A stretch of DNA of 6,381 bases from Opitutus sp. GAS368 (GTDB lineage Bacteria; Verrucomicrobiota; Verrucomicrobiia; Opitutales; Opitutaceae), in assembly GCA_945861235.1 (NCBI GenBank), contig CAMATV010000197.1, positions 1 to 6,381 of the forward strand, in the 5' to 3' direction. Both the position numbers and the translations under genes were made by a program. This document shows, one piece after another, positions 1 through 6,228 of the stretch. How positions within the stretch are numbered: position 1 is the first letter of the stretch; every line of letters begins with the position of its first letter. The notes under the pieces were generated by a model. That model did no database searches and had not been told where the DNA came from. It saw only the letters and a program-made list of their open reading frames with translations.

Positions 1-133
1 CCAGCGCCGCCGCCGCGCCGCCGAGAAACGCCCGGCGGTCGGGTCGCGCGGGCGCGCCGGGCGCGAAACGGAAATTGGAATCGCGGGGTGCGGACGAATT
101 CGTGGGCGGGAGCGTGATCGGGGAGGTCTTCAT
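1..133 (-). CDS. N-terminus of a Tat-exported protein (cut by window edge)
   Basis: Only the first 44 codons are inside the window. Reading from the ATG at 133-131, the product begins MKTSPITLPP and has a polar, proline-rich leader of about 32 residues. The stretch PDRRAFLGGAAAAL follows at residues 32-44. This is a twin-arginine signal: the RR pair at residues 34-35, F37 and L38 match the (S/T)RRxFLK consensus and run into an alanine-rich hydrophobic stretch. Tat signals send folded, often cofactor-containing enzymes across the inner membrane, so the mature protein is expected to be periplasmic, surface-attached or secreted. The catalytic part lies outside the window, so the family cannot be named. 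No Shine-Dalgarno site is visible upstream (the bases are ACCACCCTCCC then ATG). The start is chosen because it gives a normal Tat n-region; a later start would remove the arginines. Confidence 0.7.
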   Translation of the reverse strand, partial: MKTSPITLPPTNSSAPRDSNFRFAPGAPARPDRRAFLGGAAAAL

Positions 134-387
134 GGGAGGGTGGTAAAAGGGTGGGGGGACCCGGCGAGAAAAGAAAGCGTGGTTTCAGGAAGATTGCCGG
201 TAGGCGGAGAAATACCGCAGCGACTCCACGGCGTTCATTTGGTCGATCTGCCTTCCTGCAGCATCGCAGGGAACTCCGGCGCATCGCCGCTAAAACTTCT
301 GGTCGAATTCTGAAGTCCGCAGATCAGGAAAAGAGCTTTGTGCCGACATCATCATCGGGCGTTTGCTCGGTCAGCCATCTGCGGTGC

Positions 388-468
388 CCTGAATCTGCGG
401 GAAATCTCAGCCATCAGCGCACTCGCCGAAATCGCGCCGCCCTTCCGGATTTCTCCCACAGATCCAGG
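388..468. repeat. Stem-loop of repeat unit 1
   Basis: The left arm 388-406 pairs with the right arm 448-468. By hand, 17 of 19 left-arm bases pair, with a 2-base bulge in the right arm, and the loop is 41 bases. The two mismatches are A·C and C·A. The stem could form in RNA or single-stranded DNA from either strand. Confidence 0.65.
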
Positions 469-542
469 ACTCCGCAGATCAGGAAAAGAGATTTGTGCAG
501 ACAAAATCATCGGACGTTTGCTCGGTCAGCCACCTGCGGTGC

Positions 543-623
543 CCTGAATCTGCGGAAAATCTCAGCCACCAGCGCACTCGCCGAAATCGCGCCGCCCTTC
601 CGGATTTCTCCCACAGATTCAGG
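543..623. repeat. Stem-loop of repeat unit 2
   Basis: The left arm 543-561 pairs with the right arm 603-623. About 18 of 19 left-arm bases pair, with two bulged bases, around a 41-base loop whose sequence is nearly identical to that of unit 1. The right arm is followed 3 bases later by the anchor of the next unit, which carries a second, competing copy of the same arm (627-638). Confidence 0.65.
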
Positions 624-696
624 ACTCCGCAGATTAGGAAAAGAGATTTGTGCCGACATCATCATCGGGCGTTTGGTCGGTCAGCCATCTGTGGTG

Positions 697-767
697 CCCC
701 GAATCTGCGGGAAAATCTCAGCCACCAGCGCCTTCGCCAATCGATGATTTTTCCCGCAGGTTCAGGG
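697..767. repeat. Stem-loop of the diverged repeat unit 3
   Basis: The left arm 697-717 pairs with the right arm 746-767: 19 of 21 positions are Watson-Crick, one is a G·T wobble and one is C·A, with one bulged base. The loop is only 28 bases, against 41 in units 1 and 2. The unit has drifted and lost loop sequence, but the arms remain complementary. Confidence 0.6.
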
Positions 768-988
768 TTCGGCAGATGGAAACGCCGCGACTGAGAACGC
801 TGGGTGTCCTGAGTCTGTGGGTAGGCTGGTCCAGGCGGGTGTTTGCACGGGTTTAGGGCTCGGTGGTTTCCGAGACGATTCCCGTGGCGTTGCCCGCGCG
901 GTGCAATTTTTTGCCTCTCCGGTGGTGCCCGTTACGGGCAGTTGCTCGCTGGAAACCGAGGAGCCATCAGCCGACGCAACGATCGACA

Positions 989-2032
989 TCACGCCGTCGC
1001 ACTGGGGGCGGGATCGTCTGCGCGGGCGTGTTTCACATGTTTCCAGCGCCACGTATCCAATTCTGACCAACGTCCGACGTTGAGTTGAACCTCGATCACA
1101 TCGCCCGCCGCGAAGTCGTCGCGGTCCGTCCGCAATACGCGGAAGCCCCAGTGCGGTGCGCGTCCAGGATCGAGTGGACCGGAGCCGAGACTGAGATCGG
1201 TGTCCACGTGGGTGCGAAAATAGACGGCGTAGCCGTCGAGTCGTCCGGCATTCACGACGGTGCGCGTGAAGGTGAGTGCGTGCGGGAGGGCGGCTTCATT
1301 GACGGTGTGGAGGTCGAGCGTGAGCACGGGCGCGGGTTCGCCGAGGAAGTGCTCGACGAGGGCGAGGTCGCTGCTCCGGACCTGGTAGTAGTCCGGGTCT
1401 TGCGGGCGTTGACGCTCGAGCACGGAGTAGTCGTAGCCGTGCACCGCGAGTTCCCAGATGAAGGGGACGTGCCGCTCGTTGCGGATTTTGATCGGCTCAC
1501 AGAAAAATTCGAAAAGGCTCGGGAGGATGAGGCCGCCGGGCTTTAACAAGCGGTCGCGGAGATCGCTCACGTTGGCGACCATCGCTTCGTCGAAGAGGCA
1601 GTCGCCCATCTGTTCGTGAAGGATGACGTCGACGCGCTCGGAGAGGCGAAATTCCGTGCTGTGGGTGGAGACGAATTCGACGCGCTCGATTCCGTTGGCC
1701 GTCGCGAGGGTGCGGGCAGTTTCGAGGATGGAGGAATGGTCGATCGCGTAGACTTTCGCGGCACCGCGGCGGGAGGCGAGGGCGGCGAGGATGCCGGTGC
1801 CGGTGCCGAGGTCGACGACGCGGTCGCCGGGCTGGATGTGGCGCTGGATCGCGGCCCGGTAAAATTCCATGCGCGGTTTGTCCGCGAGCATACGTTCCTG
1901 TTCGTAGAACCCGGAAAAGTAGCGGCCGTTGAAGTTGCGATAACGAGCCTCCGGCGACTCGACCTGGGCGAAGAGGCAGCGGACTGCGGAGGAGATGCGG
2001 ACGCCAAGGCGCCGCAGAGTGTGGAAAGGCAT
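989..2032 (-). CDS. PRMT-like SAM-dependent methyltransferase
   Basis: This 347-residue protein has the layout of a protein arginine methyltransferase. An N-terminal helix region with YF at 38-39 resembles the PRMT YFxxY motif. Motif I is VVDLGTGTG at 72-80 (SAM binding). Post-I is VYAIDHS at 94-100, with acidic D98. The double-E loop EQMGDCLFDE spans 140-149; E140 and E149 keep the nine-residue spacing of the catalytic glutamates in PRMT1. WE at 193-194 and GYD at 199-201 open the barrel and dimerisation-arm region, and PHW at 293-295 matches the THW loop. In PRMTs these residues transfer methyl from SAM to a guanidino group; the product type and substrate here are unknown. The usual Trp after the first Glu is Gln141. 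The protein should be cytoplasmic, with no signal peptide. The ATG at 2032 lacks a good Shine-Dalgarno site, and a 5-bp hairpin (2039-2043 with 2054-2058) sits just upstream. A bacterial methyltransferase of other specificity on the same fold is the main alternative. Confidence 0.85.
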   Translation of the reverse strand: MPFHTLRRLGVRISSAVRCLFAQVESPEARYRNFNGRYFSGFYEQERMLADKPRMEFYRAAIQRHIQPGDRVVDLGTGTGILAALASRRGAAKVYAIDHSSILETARTLATANGIERVEFVSTHSTEFRLSERVDVILHEQMGDCLFDEAMVANVSDLRDRLLKPGGLILPSLFEFFCEPIKIRNERHVPFIWELAVHGYDYSVLERQRPQDPDYYQVRSSDLALVEHFLGEPAPVLTLDLHTVNEAALPHALTFTRTVVNAGRLDGYAVYFRTHVDTDLSLGSGPLDPGRAPHWGFRVLRTDRDDFAAGDVIEVQLNVGRWSELDTWRWKHVKHARADDPAPSATA

Positions 2033-2140
2033 GGAATTCCGGTGCGCGGAGCGACCGGATTGGAAACCTTGCGGTGCGCTGGGGCCGAGTGCAACAGGAA
2101 GGTTCGGCGCGGGCGAGGTGACTGCCGGGGGGAGGGGTGC

Positions 2141-2185
2141 TTTCCCAAGCGCCCGTGGGCGGCGGGGCTGACGGCGCTTGGGAAA
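2141..2185. terminator. 13-bp perfect inverted repeat, possible terminator
   Basis: TTTCCCAAGCGCC (2141-2153) and GGCGCTTGGGAAA (2173-2185) are perfectly complementary around a 19-base GC-rich loop. The element starts 34 bases after the receiver gene's stop on the minus strand and lies about 110 bases upstream of the methyltransferase ATG. Its position suits a transcription end for the upstream gene, but no U-tract follows on either strand, so it is not a textbook intrinsic terminator. It could instead be a stable 3' end or part of the methyltransferase leader. Confidence 0.5.
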
Positions 2186-2219
2186 CCGCCGTCGCTGCGT
2201 CGGGCGCGACTGCGCGCGC

Positions 2220-2696
2220 TTAGGCCGGCTTGGCGGGGGCCGGCGCTAAATTGATGACGGCGCGGATTTTTTCGATGAGCGTGGCCGCAGTGAACGGCTT
2301 CATGAGGTGGCCGTTGGTGCCGAGCGCGGTGAGTTGGGCCATCACACCATGGTCCGCGGGCGAGGTGAGCATGATCACCGGGATCGCGGCGAGCGTGGGA
2401 TTGGAGCGCAGCAACGTGAGCATTTCGACGCCGCCCATGGTCGGCATATTAACGTCCAGTAAAATCAGATCAGGCAGCGCGCGCTCCATGGCGAAGAGGG
2501 CGTTGTAGCCATTGGGGGCTTCAGATATGTCGCAGTCGAAGGCGGCGAGGGCCCGCTGGGTGAGGAGGCGGACGGCCTTGGCGTCGTCGACCGTGAGGAT
2601 CGTGGGGCGCAGCGGAGTGGAACGGGAAGGAGACGACGACGTTTTCAGATGTTCATCTATGAAGCCGGCGGGCGTGAACGCAACCGTGGCGGTCAG
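2220..2696 (-). CDS. Stand-alone CheY-type response regulator receiver; start uncertain
   Basis: This is a single receiver domain with no output domain, ending in an Ala/Pro-rich tail. From the motif RPTILTVDDA the acidic pair DD, the phospho-acceptor Asp in LILLDVNMP (Asp codon near 2456), the switch Thr in VIMLTSP and the Lys in HLMKPF are all present, so phosphorylation by a partner histidine kinase is expected. No kinase is in the window. Such short regulators act through protein-protein contact. The start is a problem. Between the deaminase stop (2695-2693) and the domain there is no in-frame ATG, GTG or TTG. Options are CTG at 2696, which overlaps that stop as CTGA and would suit translational coupling; CTG at 2648; TTG at 2792 deep inside the deaminase; or ATG at 2656, one base out of frame. 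I list the CTGA start as the longest form that does not intrude on the deaminase. The domain call is firm; the 5' end is not. Confidence 0.8.
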   Translation of the reverse strand: MTATVAFTPAGFIDEHLKTSSSPSRSTPLRPTILTVDDAKAVRLLTQRALAAFDCDISEAPNGYNALFAMERALPDLILLDVNMPTMGGVEMLTLLRSNPTLAAIPVIMLTSPADHGVMAQLTALGTNGHLMKPFTAATLIEKIRAVINLAPAPAKPA

Positions 2697-4135
2697 CGTA
2701 GTTCGCCAAGGTTGGCGGGCGCGGTGAGGCGGAAGGCTTTCTTGCCGTGCTTCGAGACGATGGGCGTGATGCCGGTGGAGGCCGCGCGCCAATCGGCCGT
2801 GAGGTAGCGGGCCTCGTAAACGGCGAGTGCCTTTTCGTAGTTGGCGAGGAGGGGCGCCTTGGTGGGTTCGTCGAGAAAGGCGTGGACGAGGCTATTGCGG
2901 GCGAGGGAGACGGTCTCGGCCCAGCTCAGGTTATAGTTCTTCACGGCGGTGAAATATTCGTCGGTGAAGGTGGAGTCCCACATGCCGCGATCGTCGGTGT
3001 TGAGGCCAACGGGGACGCCGGTGCGCAAGAGCACGGGGAAGGGATGTCGCATCGGATCGGTGACGTAGTCGAGGAGGCGGTTGCTGACCAAATTAATTTC
3101 GACGAGGTGGCGGTTATTGCGGAGGAGGAGGTAGGTCGCGGGTTCGCTGAGGACATTCACGCCGTGGCCGATACGATCGGCGCCGAGGAGGAGGGTGTCG
3201 CGGATGTTGGCGTTGGCCTCGTCGGATTCGCCAGCGTGGATGGCGAGAGGGATGCGCGGGTATTTGCGCTGCATCGCGCGAAAGACATTCGTGAAGCGGG
3301 CGGCCTGGCCTTTGCCGTTGTCCTCGCGACCGGCGAGGTTGATGCCGACAAACAGATCGCGGTGGGCGGCGATGAAAGCGTAGGCGCCGCGGATTTTATC
3401 TTCGGCGCCGCGGAGGAAACGGATTACGACGATTTGGAGACGCACCGTGACGCCGGTGGCGAGGGCGTCGGGTTGGGCGAGGCGAGCTTGGTAGGCGCGA
3501 GCGTAGTCTTCGGGGAGGACCAAGCGGCCCTCGGCGTCGGTGGCGCCCCAAGGGCTGACTAGCATTTTGAGGTAGCGGACGCCTTCGCGGCCGAAGGCCT
3601 TCATGTTTTCGACGAGCAGATCGGGGCCGAGGGTGATGTCGCTGAAGATGGGGCCGAGACGGAACTACGTTTTTTGAAAAACTCGCCGCGACCTTCGCCG
3701 GGCAGATCGAGTTAGAGGCTGGAGAGCCACGCGGCTTTTTCTTCGGCGGTGAGAGCGGTCACGAGCTTCCACTGGTCGCGGAGGACGGGGGAAGAGGTTT
3801 TCCACATAGACTCGCGGACGAGGTGGAAGAGGACCGCGGGCATGGCCGGGGTGGGGCGCGGGGCACGTGGGCGATGGTCGTGCGGACATAGAATCTTTGG
3901 CCGCGGTGGCGAGCGGGGTTGGTGTAATACTCGACGACGTAGTCCATCGGCACGCCGCCGCCGCTGGGATGGTGCAAATCGCCGCCCTTGGGAAGGGCGA
4001 AGAGCAGGCGTTGAGTTCGTCGGGGGTGGCGCGGGTCTTGATGTCGTCGAAGACGGTGGCGGGTGTCGCGGCGTGGGCGCGAGTGGTGACGACTAATAAA
4101 AGGAGGAGCGCGCGGCGAGAGCGAGGAGTGCGCAG
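2693..4135 (-). pseudogene. Decayed secreted adenosine deaminase (ADGF/CECR1-like)
   Basis: Joining three frames rebuilds about 480 residues, the usual length of secreted ADA2-like enzymes that deaminate adenosine to inosine using zinc. Segment 1 (from about 4135) has an Arg-rich leader, LLLLLVVTTRAHA and a likely cut before ATPATVFDD, then DDIKTRATPDELNA. A -1 shift near 4005 leads to LFALPKGGDLHHPSGGVPMD and FYVRTTIAHVP. A second -1 shift between 3866 and 3851 leads to VLFHLVRESMWKTSS and LTAEEKAAWLSSL, then TAA at 3714-3712 and LDLPGEGRGEFFKK. A third shift near 3664-3670 restores the first frame at RLGPIFSDITLGPD. From the ATG at 3604 the last 303 codons are open and hold GINLAGRE, IHAGE, RIGHG and LNTDD, the family's zinc and catalytic motifs. 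Standing alone this part lacks the N-terminal HxH zinc strand, so activity is unlikely. The gene may have started at CTG 4135 (MRTPRSRRALL... if read as Met) or at ATG 4191 with a further shift. Sequencing error is an alternative for the shifts but not for the TAA. Confidence 0.8.
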
Positions 4136-4426
4136 GTGGCGAGGGAGAAGAGGGACACGAGTGCGGCGAAAGGTGAATGTGAGGAGCGCATGCGAAGGAG
4201 CGGAGTGGGCGTAAGGAAAAATATCATAGAGGCTTGCGCAACTGGTATGCCAGTGTTGGCGCGTAGGTTTCCGGATGAATGGCAGCGCCTGCTGCGACTG
4301 ACGCAGGAGTGCGGATAGGCCTGACGTGAGCGGGGATCCTCCGCGGCACCGAGGCGCAGTAGTTGTATCAGACCGACCAAGCTCTAGGCCTGAGGCTGCA
4401 ATAGCGCAGGAAAAGCTGTAGCTGAC
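4136..4426. other. Intergenic gap upstream of the deaminase remnant
   Basis: No gene is supported in these 291 bases. On the minus strand an ATG at 4191 opens a 32-codon hydrophobic frame (MRSSHSPFAALVSLF...) ending at TAG 4095-4093. It may be the old signal-peptide start of the deaminase, now out of frame, or chance. An imperfect hairpin at 4236-4262 (actgg, tatg, ccagt core) and a small perfect one at 4292-4306 (CTGCG, ACTGA, CGCAG) are present; neither has an adjoining T-run. TAGGCCTGA occurs twice (from 4316 and from 4385). Base composition is intermediate between the low-GC gene to the right and the high-GC genes to the left. Confidence 0.45.
4223..4228 (-). promoter_or_regulatory. Possible -10 element for the deaminase remnant
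   Basis: Read on the minus strand this is TATGAT, one base off the sigma-70 -10 consensus, 32 bases upstream of the ATG at 4191. No good -35 hexamer lies 16-18 bases further upstream, so this is a weak candidate based on position and one hexamer only. Confidence 0.2.
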
Positions 4427-6070
4427 TCAGAATACGAGCAGCAATTGGCGGGCTTCTTCATTACCCCGGCCGGCGGCACGATTCCACCAATAGTGGGCGC
4501 GTTCGCGGTCGATTGGCGTTTTATTGCCGCGGGCGTATATCTTTCCCAAGTTTACCATCGCAGTCACGTGATCTTGCGCGGCGGCCTGCTCGAACCAATG
4601 GATCGCTTGAACTTCATCCAGGGGCAATAGACCTGTGCCCCCCATGCACCGTTCGCCTAAAATTGCTTGTGCTTCGGCACTGCCGGACTCCGCAGCCAGT
4701 CGGAACCATCTTAACGCCTCAGATTCGTTCTTTTTAGTGCCGACGCCTTGATCAAACAATACAGCAGCGTTTTTCTGGGCAACTCCCCACCCTTGATTGG
4801 CTGCTTTAAGTATGAAGCTGAATCCTTTCTCCTGATCTTGAACTACCCCAGCCCCGGTTAGGTAACCTATGCCTGTGGCGTTTACTCCTTCCATCAGGAC
4901 GGCGGATGACTTGAACCAATTGTCGGCTAAACTGGTTTTTGTGCCTACCACATGATAGGCCGGCAAAATCAATGCGGTAATAGCAGCTATCGGCGGTAGC
5001 CAGACTCGCCCCGTCGAAGGCAGTTGATCGAGCCAAGCCCACCCCAAAGGGACTATCACCAAAAGTATTACCATAGAGCGGCTGAGATCCACCGCAGTCA
5101 ATAACGCGAGGGCAAACGTTGGCGGAAGTAGGATCAGCGGCAGCCAATGTCGCTTGGTTTCTTGAGTGCTTGCTGTTGGCCAAGCTGCGATGAGCGCGAA
5201 AAGGACAAGAAATACAGCTATCCTTAGCCCGGCAACGGCGCCGACAAAACGGTGGAAAAGTGACACGTCTTCTCCGGCAATAAACTTCTGGAAATACTGG
5301 TGCATCGTTTGTGATCCCTGGGATCCACCTAAATGAAGCCTCAGAACTGTATAGATGGCGACAATAGTGCAGGGCCCGAGGGCTTCCTTGTGAAACCATT
5401 TCCGAAAACTCGCAGCGCCATAACCAAGACCAGTGACAAACCGTATTCCCAGTGATAGCGGAAATCCGATCACTAGCCGTTCGTCCACCCATGGCGTTGC
5501 TAGACATGCGAGTAAAACAAGCGCGCGGGAGCGCGAGAAAGCTATAGTCACTAGGCCGAGCGCGAGCCAAGAATCATAGTAGCCGAGCAAGCCCATCGAA
5601 GTAATAAACGGCGCGGTGGCACCGACGATGATCGCGAAACAAAAGCCTGCCAGCAAGCGATGATGGTGGTCGGCCGAAAAGGACCAACCAAGATTAACCA
5701 AGCTCAGGATAAGAAAAAACGCTCCAACGTGCGACAATCCGAGCAGGAACCACGCGGGTAGGTGCAGGAAGTGGCCGAGTGCAGGAAAGAAGAGGCGCCA
5801 GCGCACGATCTTGTGGTTTACGTCGTCGATTGGGTCGTTGAGATCAATCGCTTGGCGCATGACATAGTAGGCCCTTCCGGAGTAAGACAGAAAGCTTTTC
5901 TCGAGGGCACTGCGCTCTGACCGTGTGGTAGATTGAGAGACTGTAGTTGCGAACTCGCTGTGAAAATTTACCCAGTTTGGGGAAAATCTCAGGGCAAGAA
6001 TAATGAAAGCCAGAACCGCTACAGCGAAGAGCTTGTAGATTGGCTTGGATCTGGCGGAACTTGAATCCAT
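4427..6070 (-). CDS. Polytopic membrane protein with C-terminal Sel1-like repeats
   Basis: This 547-residue protein has two parts. Residues 11-28 form a first membrane segment, followed by a long polar stretch (about 30-105, including SYSGRAYYVMRQAIDLNDP), then about nine more hydrophobic segments near 107-126, 137-155, 165-178, 183-216, 231-245, 276-297, 308-326, 332-348 and 357-374. PWVDERLVIGFP at 193-204 sits among them. The tail holds four Sel1-like repeats of about 33-37 residues (400-432, 433-468, 469-505, 506-541), with the A..WF..AA..G...A pattern clearest at EALRWFRLAAESGSAEAQ. Sel1 repeats are helical protein-binding solenoids; here they would form a soluble domain tied to the membrane. 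The membrane part faintly recalls GT-C-like integral membrane enzymes, but I cannot assign an activity. The start is the ATG at 6070, which puts a short charged n-region before membrane segment 1; an in-frame GTG at 6148 would add 26 residues. GC content is far lower than in the neighbours. Confidence 0.75.
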   Translation of the reverse strand: MDSSSARSKPIYKLFAVAVLAFIILALRFSPNWVNFHSEFATTVSQSTTRSERSALEKSFLSYSGRAYYVMRQAIDLNDPIDDVNHKIVRWRLFFPALGHFLHLPAWFLLGLSHVGAFFLILSLVNLGWSFSADHHHRLLAGFCFAIIVGATAPFITSMGLLGYYDSWLALGLVTIAFSRSRALVLLACLATPWVDERLVIGFPLSLGIRFVTGLGYGAASFRKWFHKEALGPCTIVAIYTVLRLHLGGSQGSQTMHQYFQKFIAGEDVSLFHRFVGAVAGLRIAVFLVLFALIAAWPTASTQETKRHWLPLILLPPTFALALLTAVDLSRSMVILLVIVPLGWAWLDQLPSTGRVWLPPIAAITALILPAYHVVGTKTSLADNWFKSSAVLMEGVNATGIGYLTGAGVVQDQEKGFSFILKAANQGWGVAQKNAAVLFDQGVGTKKNESEALRWFRLAAESGSAEAQAILGERCMGGTGLLPLDEVQAIHWFEQAAAQDHVTAMVNLGKIYARGNKTPIDRERAHYWWNRAAGRGNEEARQLLLVF

Positions 6071-6167
6071 CGGGTCAATGAGTGGCTGCGGCGGAAAAGT
6101 GATGGCGGCCCAAAAGCCCCCCGCGCTGCACAGAAGGTGGCAGAGCACTTGGCACTATGGCTGCTTT

Positions 6168-6184
6168 CGGAAAACAGCTTTCCG
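6168..6184. other. Small perfect hairpin between PurL and the membrane gene
   Basis: CGGAAA (6168-6173), loop ACAGC, TTTCCG (6179-6184) form a 6-bp stem about 45 bases after the PurL stop on the minus strand. There is no following T-run, so its use as a terminator is doubtful. The rest of 6071-6228 shows no clear promoter. Confidence 0.3.
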
Positions 6185-6228
6185 TCGTTGGAATGGCGAA
6201 GGAAAAATTGGCGGAAACACAGTCGGAT

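Larger units (their letters stand above)
316..780. repeat. Three tandem copies of a 155-bp unit
   Basis: The anchor TCCGCAGAT recurs at 316, 471 and 626, exactly 155 bases apart. Units 1 (316-470) and 2 (471-625) differ at about 9 of 155 positions by eye. Unit 3 (626-780) matches over roughly its first 105 bases, then loses about 11-12 bases before its right arm and diverges. Each unit holds a forward arm L (cctgaatctgcggg type; near 388, 543 and 698) and two reverse copies: R1 (cccacagattcagg type; near 455, 610 and 753) and R2 (ccgcagatcagg type; 317, 472 and 627). L can therefore pair with R1 downstream or R2 on either side. The arrangement recalls REP/BIME-type intergenic palindromes or a structured RNA, but I do not recognise a named family. 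Confidence 0.9.
134..988. other. 855-bp gene-free interval with structured tandem repeats
   Basis: No convincing gene lies here on either strand. The middle (316-780) is three tandem 155-bp units. Because 155 is not a multiple of 3, any frame crossing them reads each unit differently, so the open frames here are not conserved protein. The segment 231-315 faintly resembles a decayed earlier unit, including a degenerate right arm just before 316. The segment 781-988 holds a perfect 6-bp hairpin (TGCCCG at 926-931, loop TTA, CGGGCA at 935-940) without a T-run on either strand. It should carry the 3' end of the methyltransferase transcript and the promoter of the Tat gene, but I see no clear -35/-10 pair. 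Confidence 0.6.

Noticed and set aside
151..747. Plus-strand open frame of 198 codons across the 155-bp repeats
   Set aside because: The repeat length is not a multiple of 3, so the same DNA is read in different frames in successive units; composition is Arg/Ser-rich and no domain is visible.
316..780. CRISPR array
   Set aside because: The repeats are 155 bp and directly adjacent, with no short identical repeats separated by unique spacers.
903..914. GCAATTTTTTGC as an intrinsic terminator
   Set aside because: The stem is only 4 bp and the T-run is the loop itself; it cannot be supported as a terminator on either strand.
762..1070. Minus-strand open frame of 102 codons downstream of the methyltransferase
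   Set aside because: It overlaps the methyltransferase 3' end, is rich in Pro/Ser/Thr without pattern, and has no recognisable domain.
1085..2254. Plus-strand open frames opposite the methyltransferase (1085-1546 and 1616-2254)
   Set aside because: They are antisense shadows of a well-supported gene in GC-rich DNA, with Gly/Val/Glu-rich translations typical of the complementary frame.
2747..3562. Long plus-strand open frame of 271 codons opposite the deaminase
   Set aside because: Its acidic, Gly/Val/Ala-rich translation is the antisense shadow of the deaminase, whose motifs are unmistakable on the minus strand.
4093..4380. Minus-strand open frame of 95 codons upstream of the deaminase
   Set aside because: Most of it reads like intergenic sequence; only its last 32 codons look like a signal peptide, and they fit better as an out-of-frame leftover of the deaminase start.
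4316..4393. Direct repeat TAGGCCTGA (two copies about 70 bp apart) as a mobile element target duplication
   Set aside because: Nine bases with a palindromic core, with no transposase or terminal inverted repeats between them; likely chance.
4806..5570. Second minus-strand open frame of 254 codons inside the membrane-Sel1 gene
   Set aside because: It is a same-strand shadow in another frame, Cys/Arg/Ser-rich, without membrane or repeat pattern.
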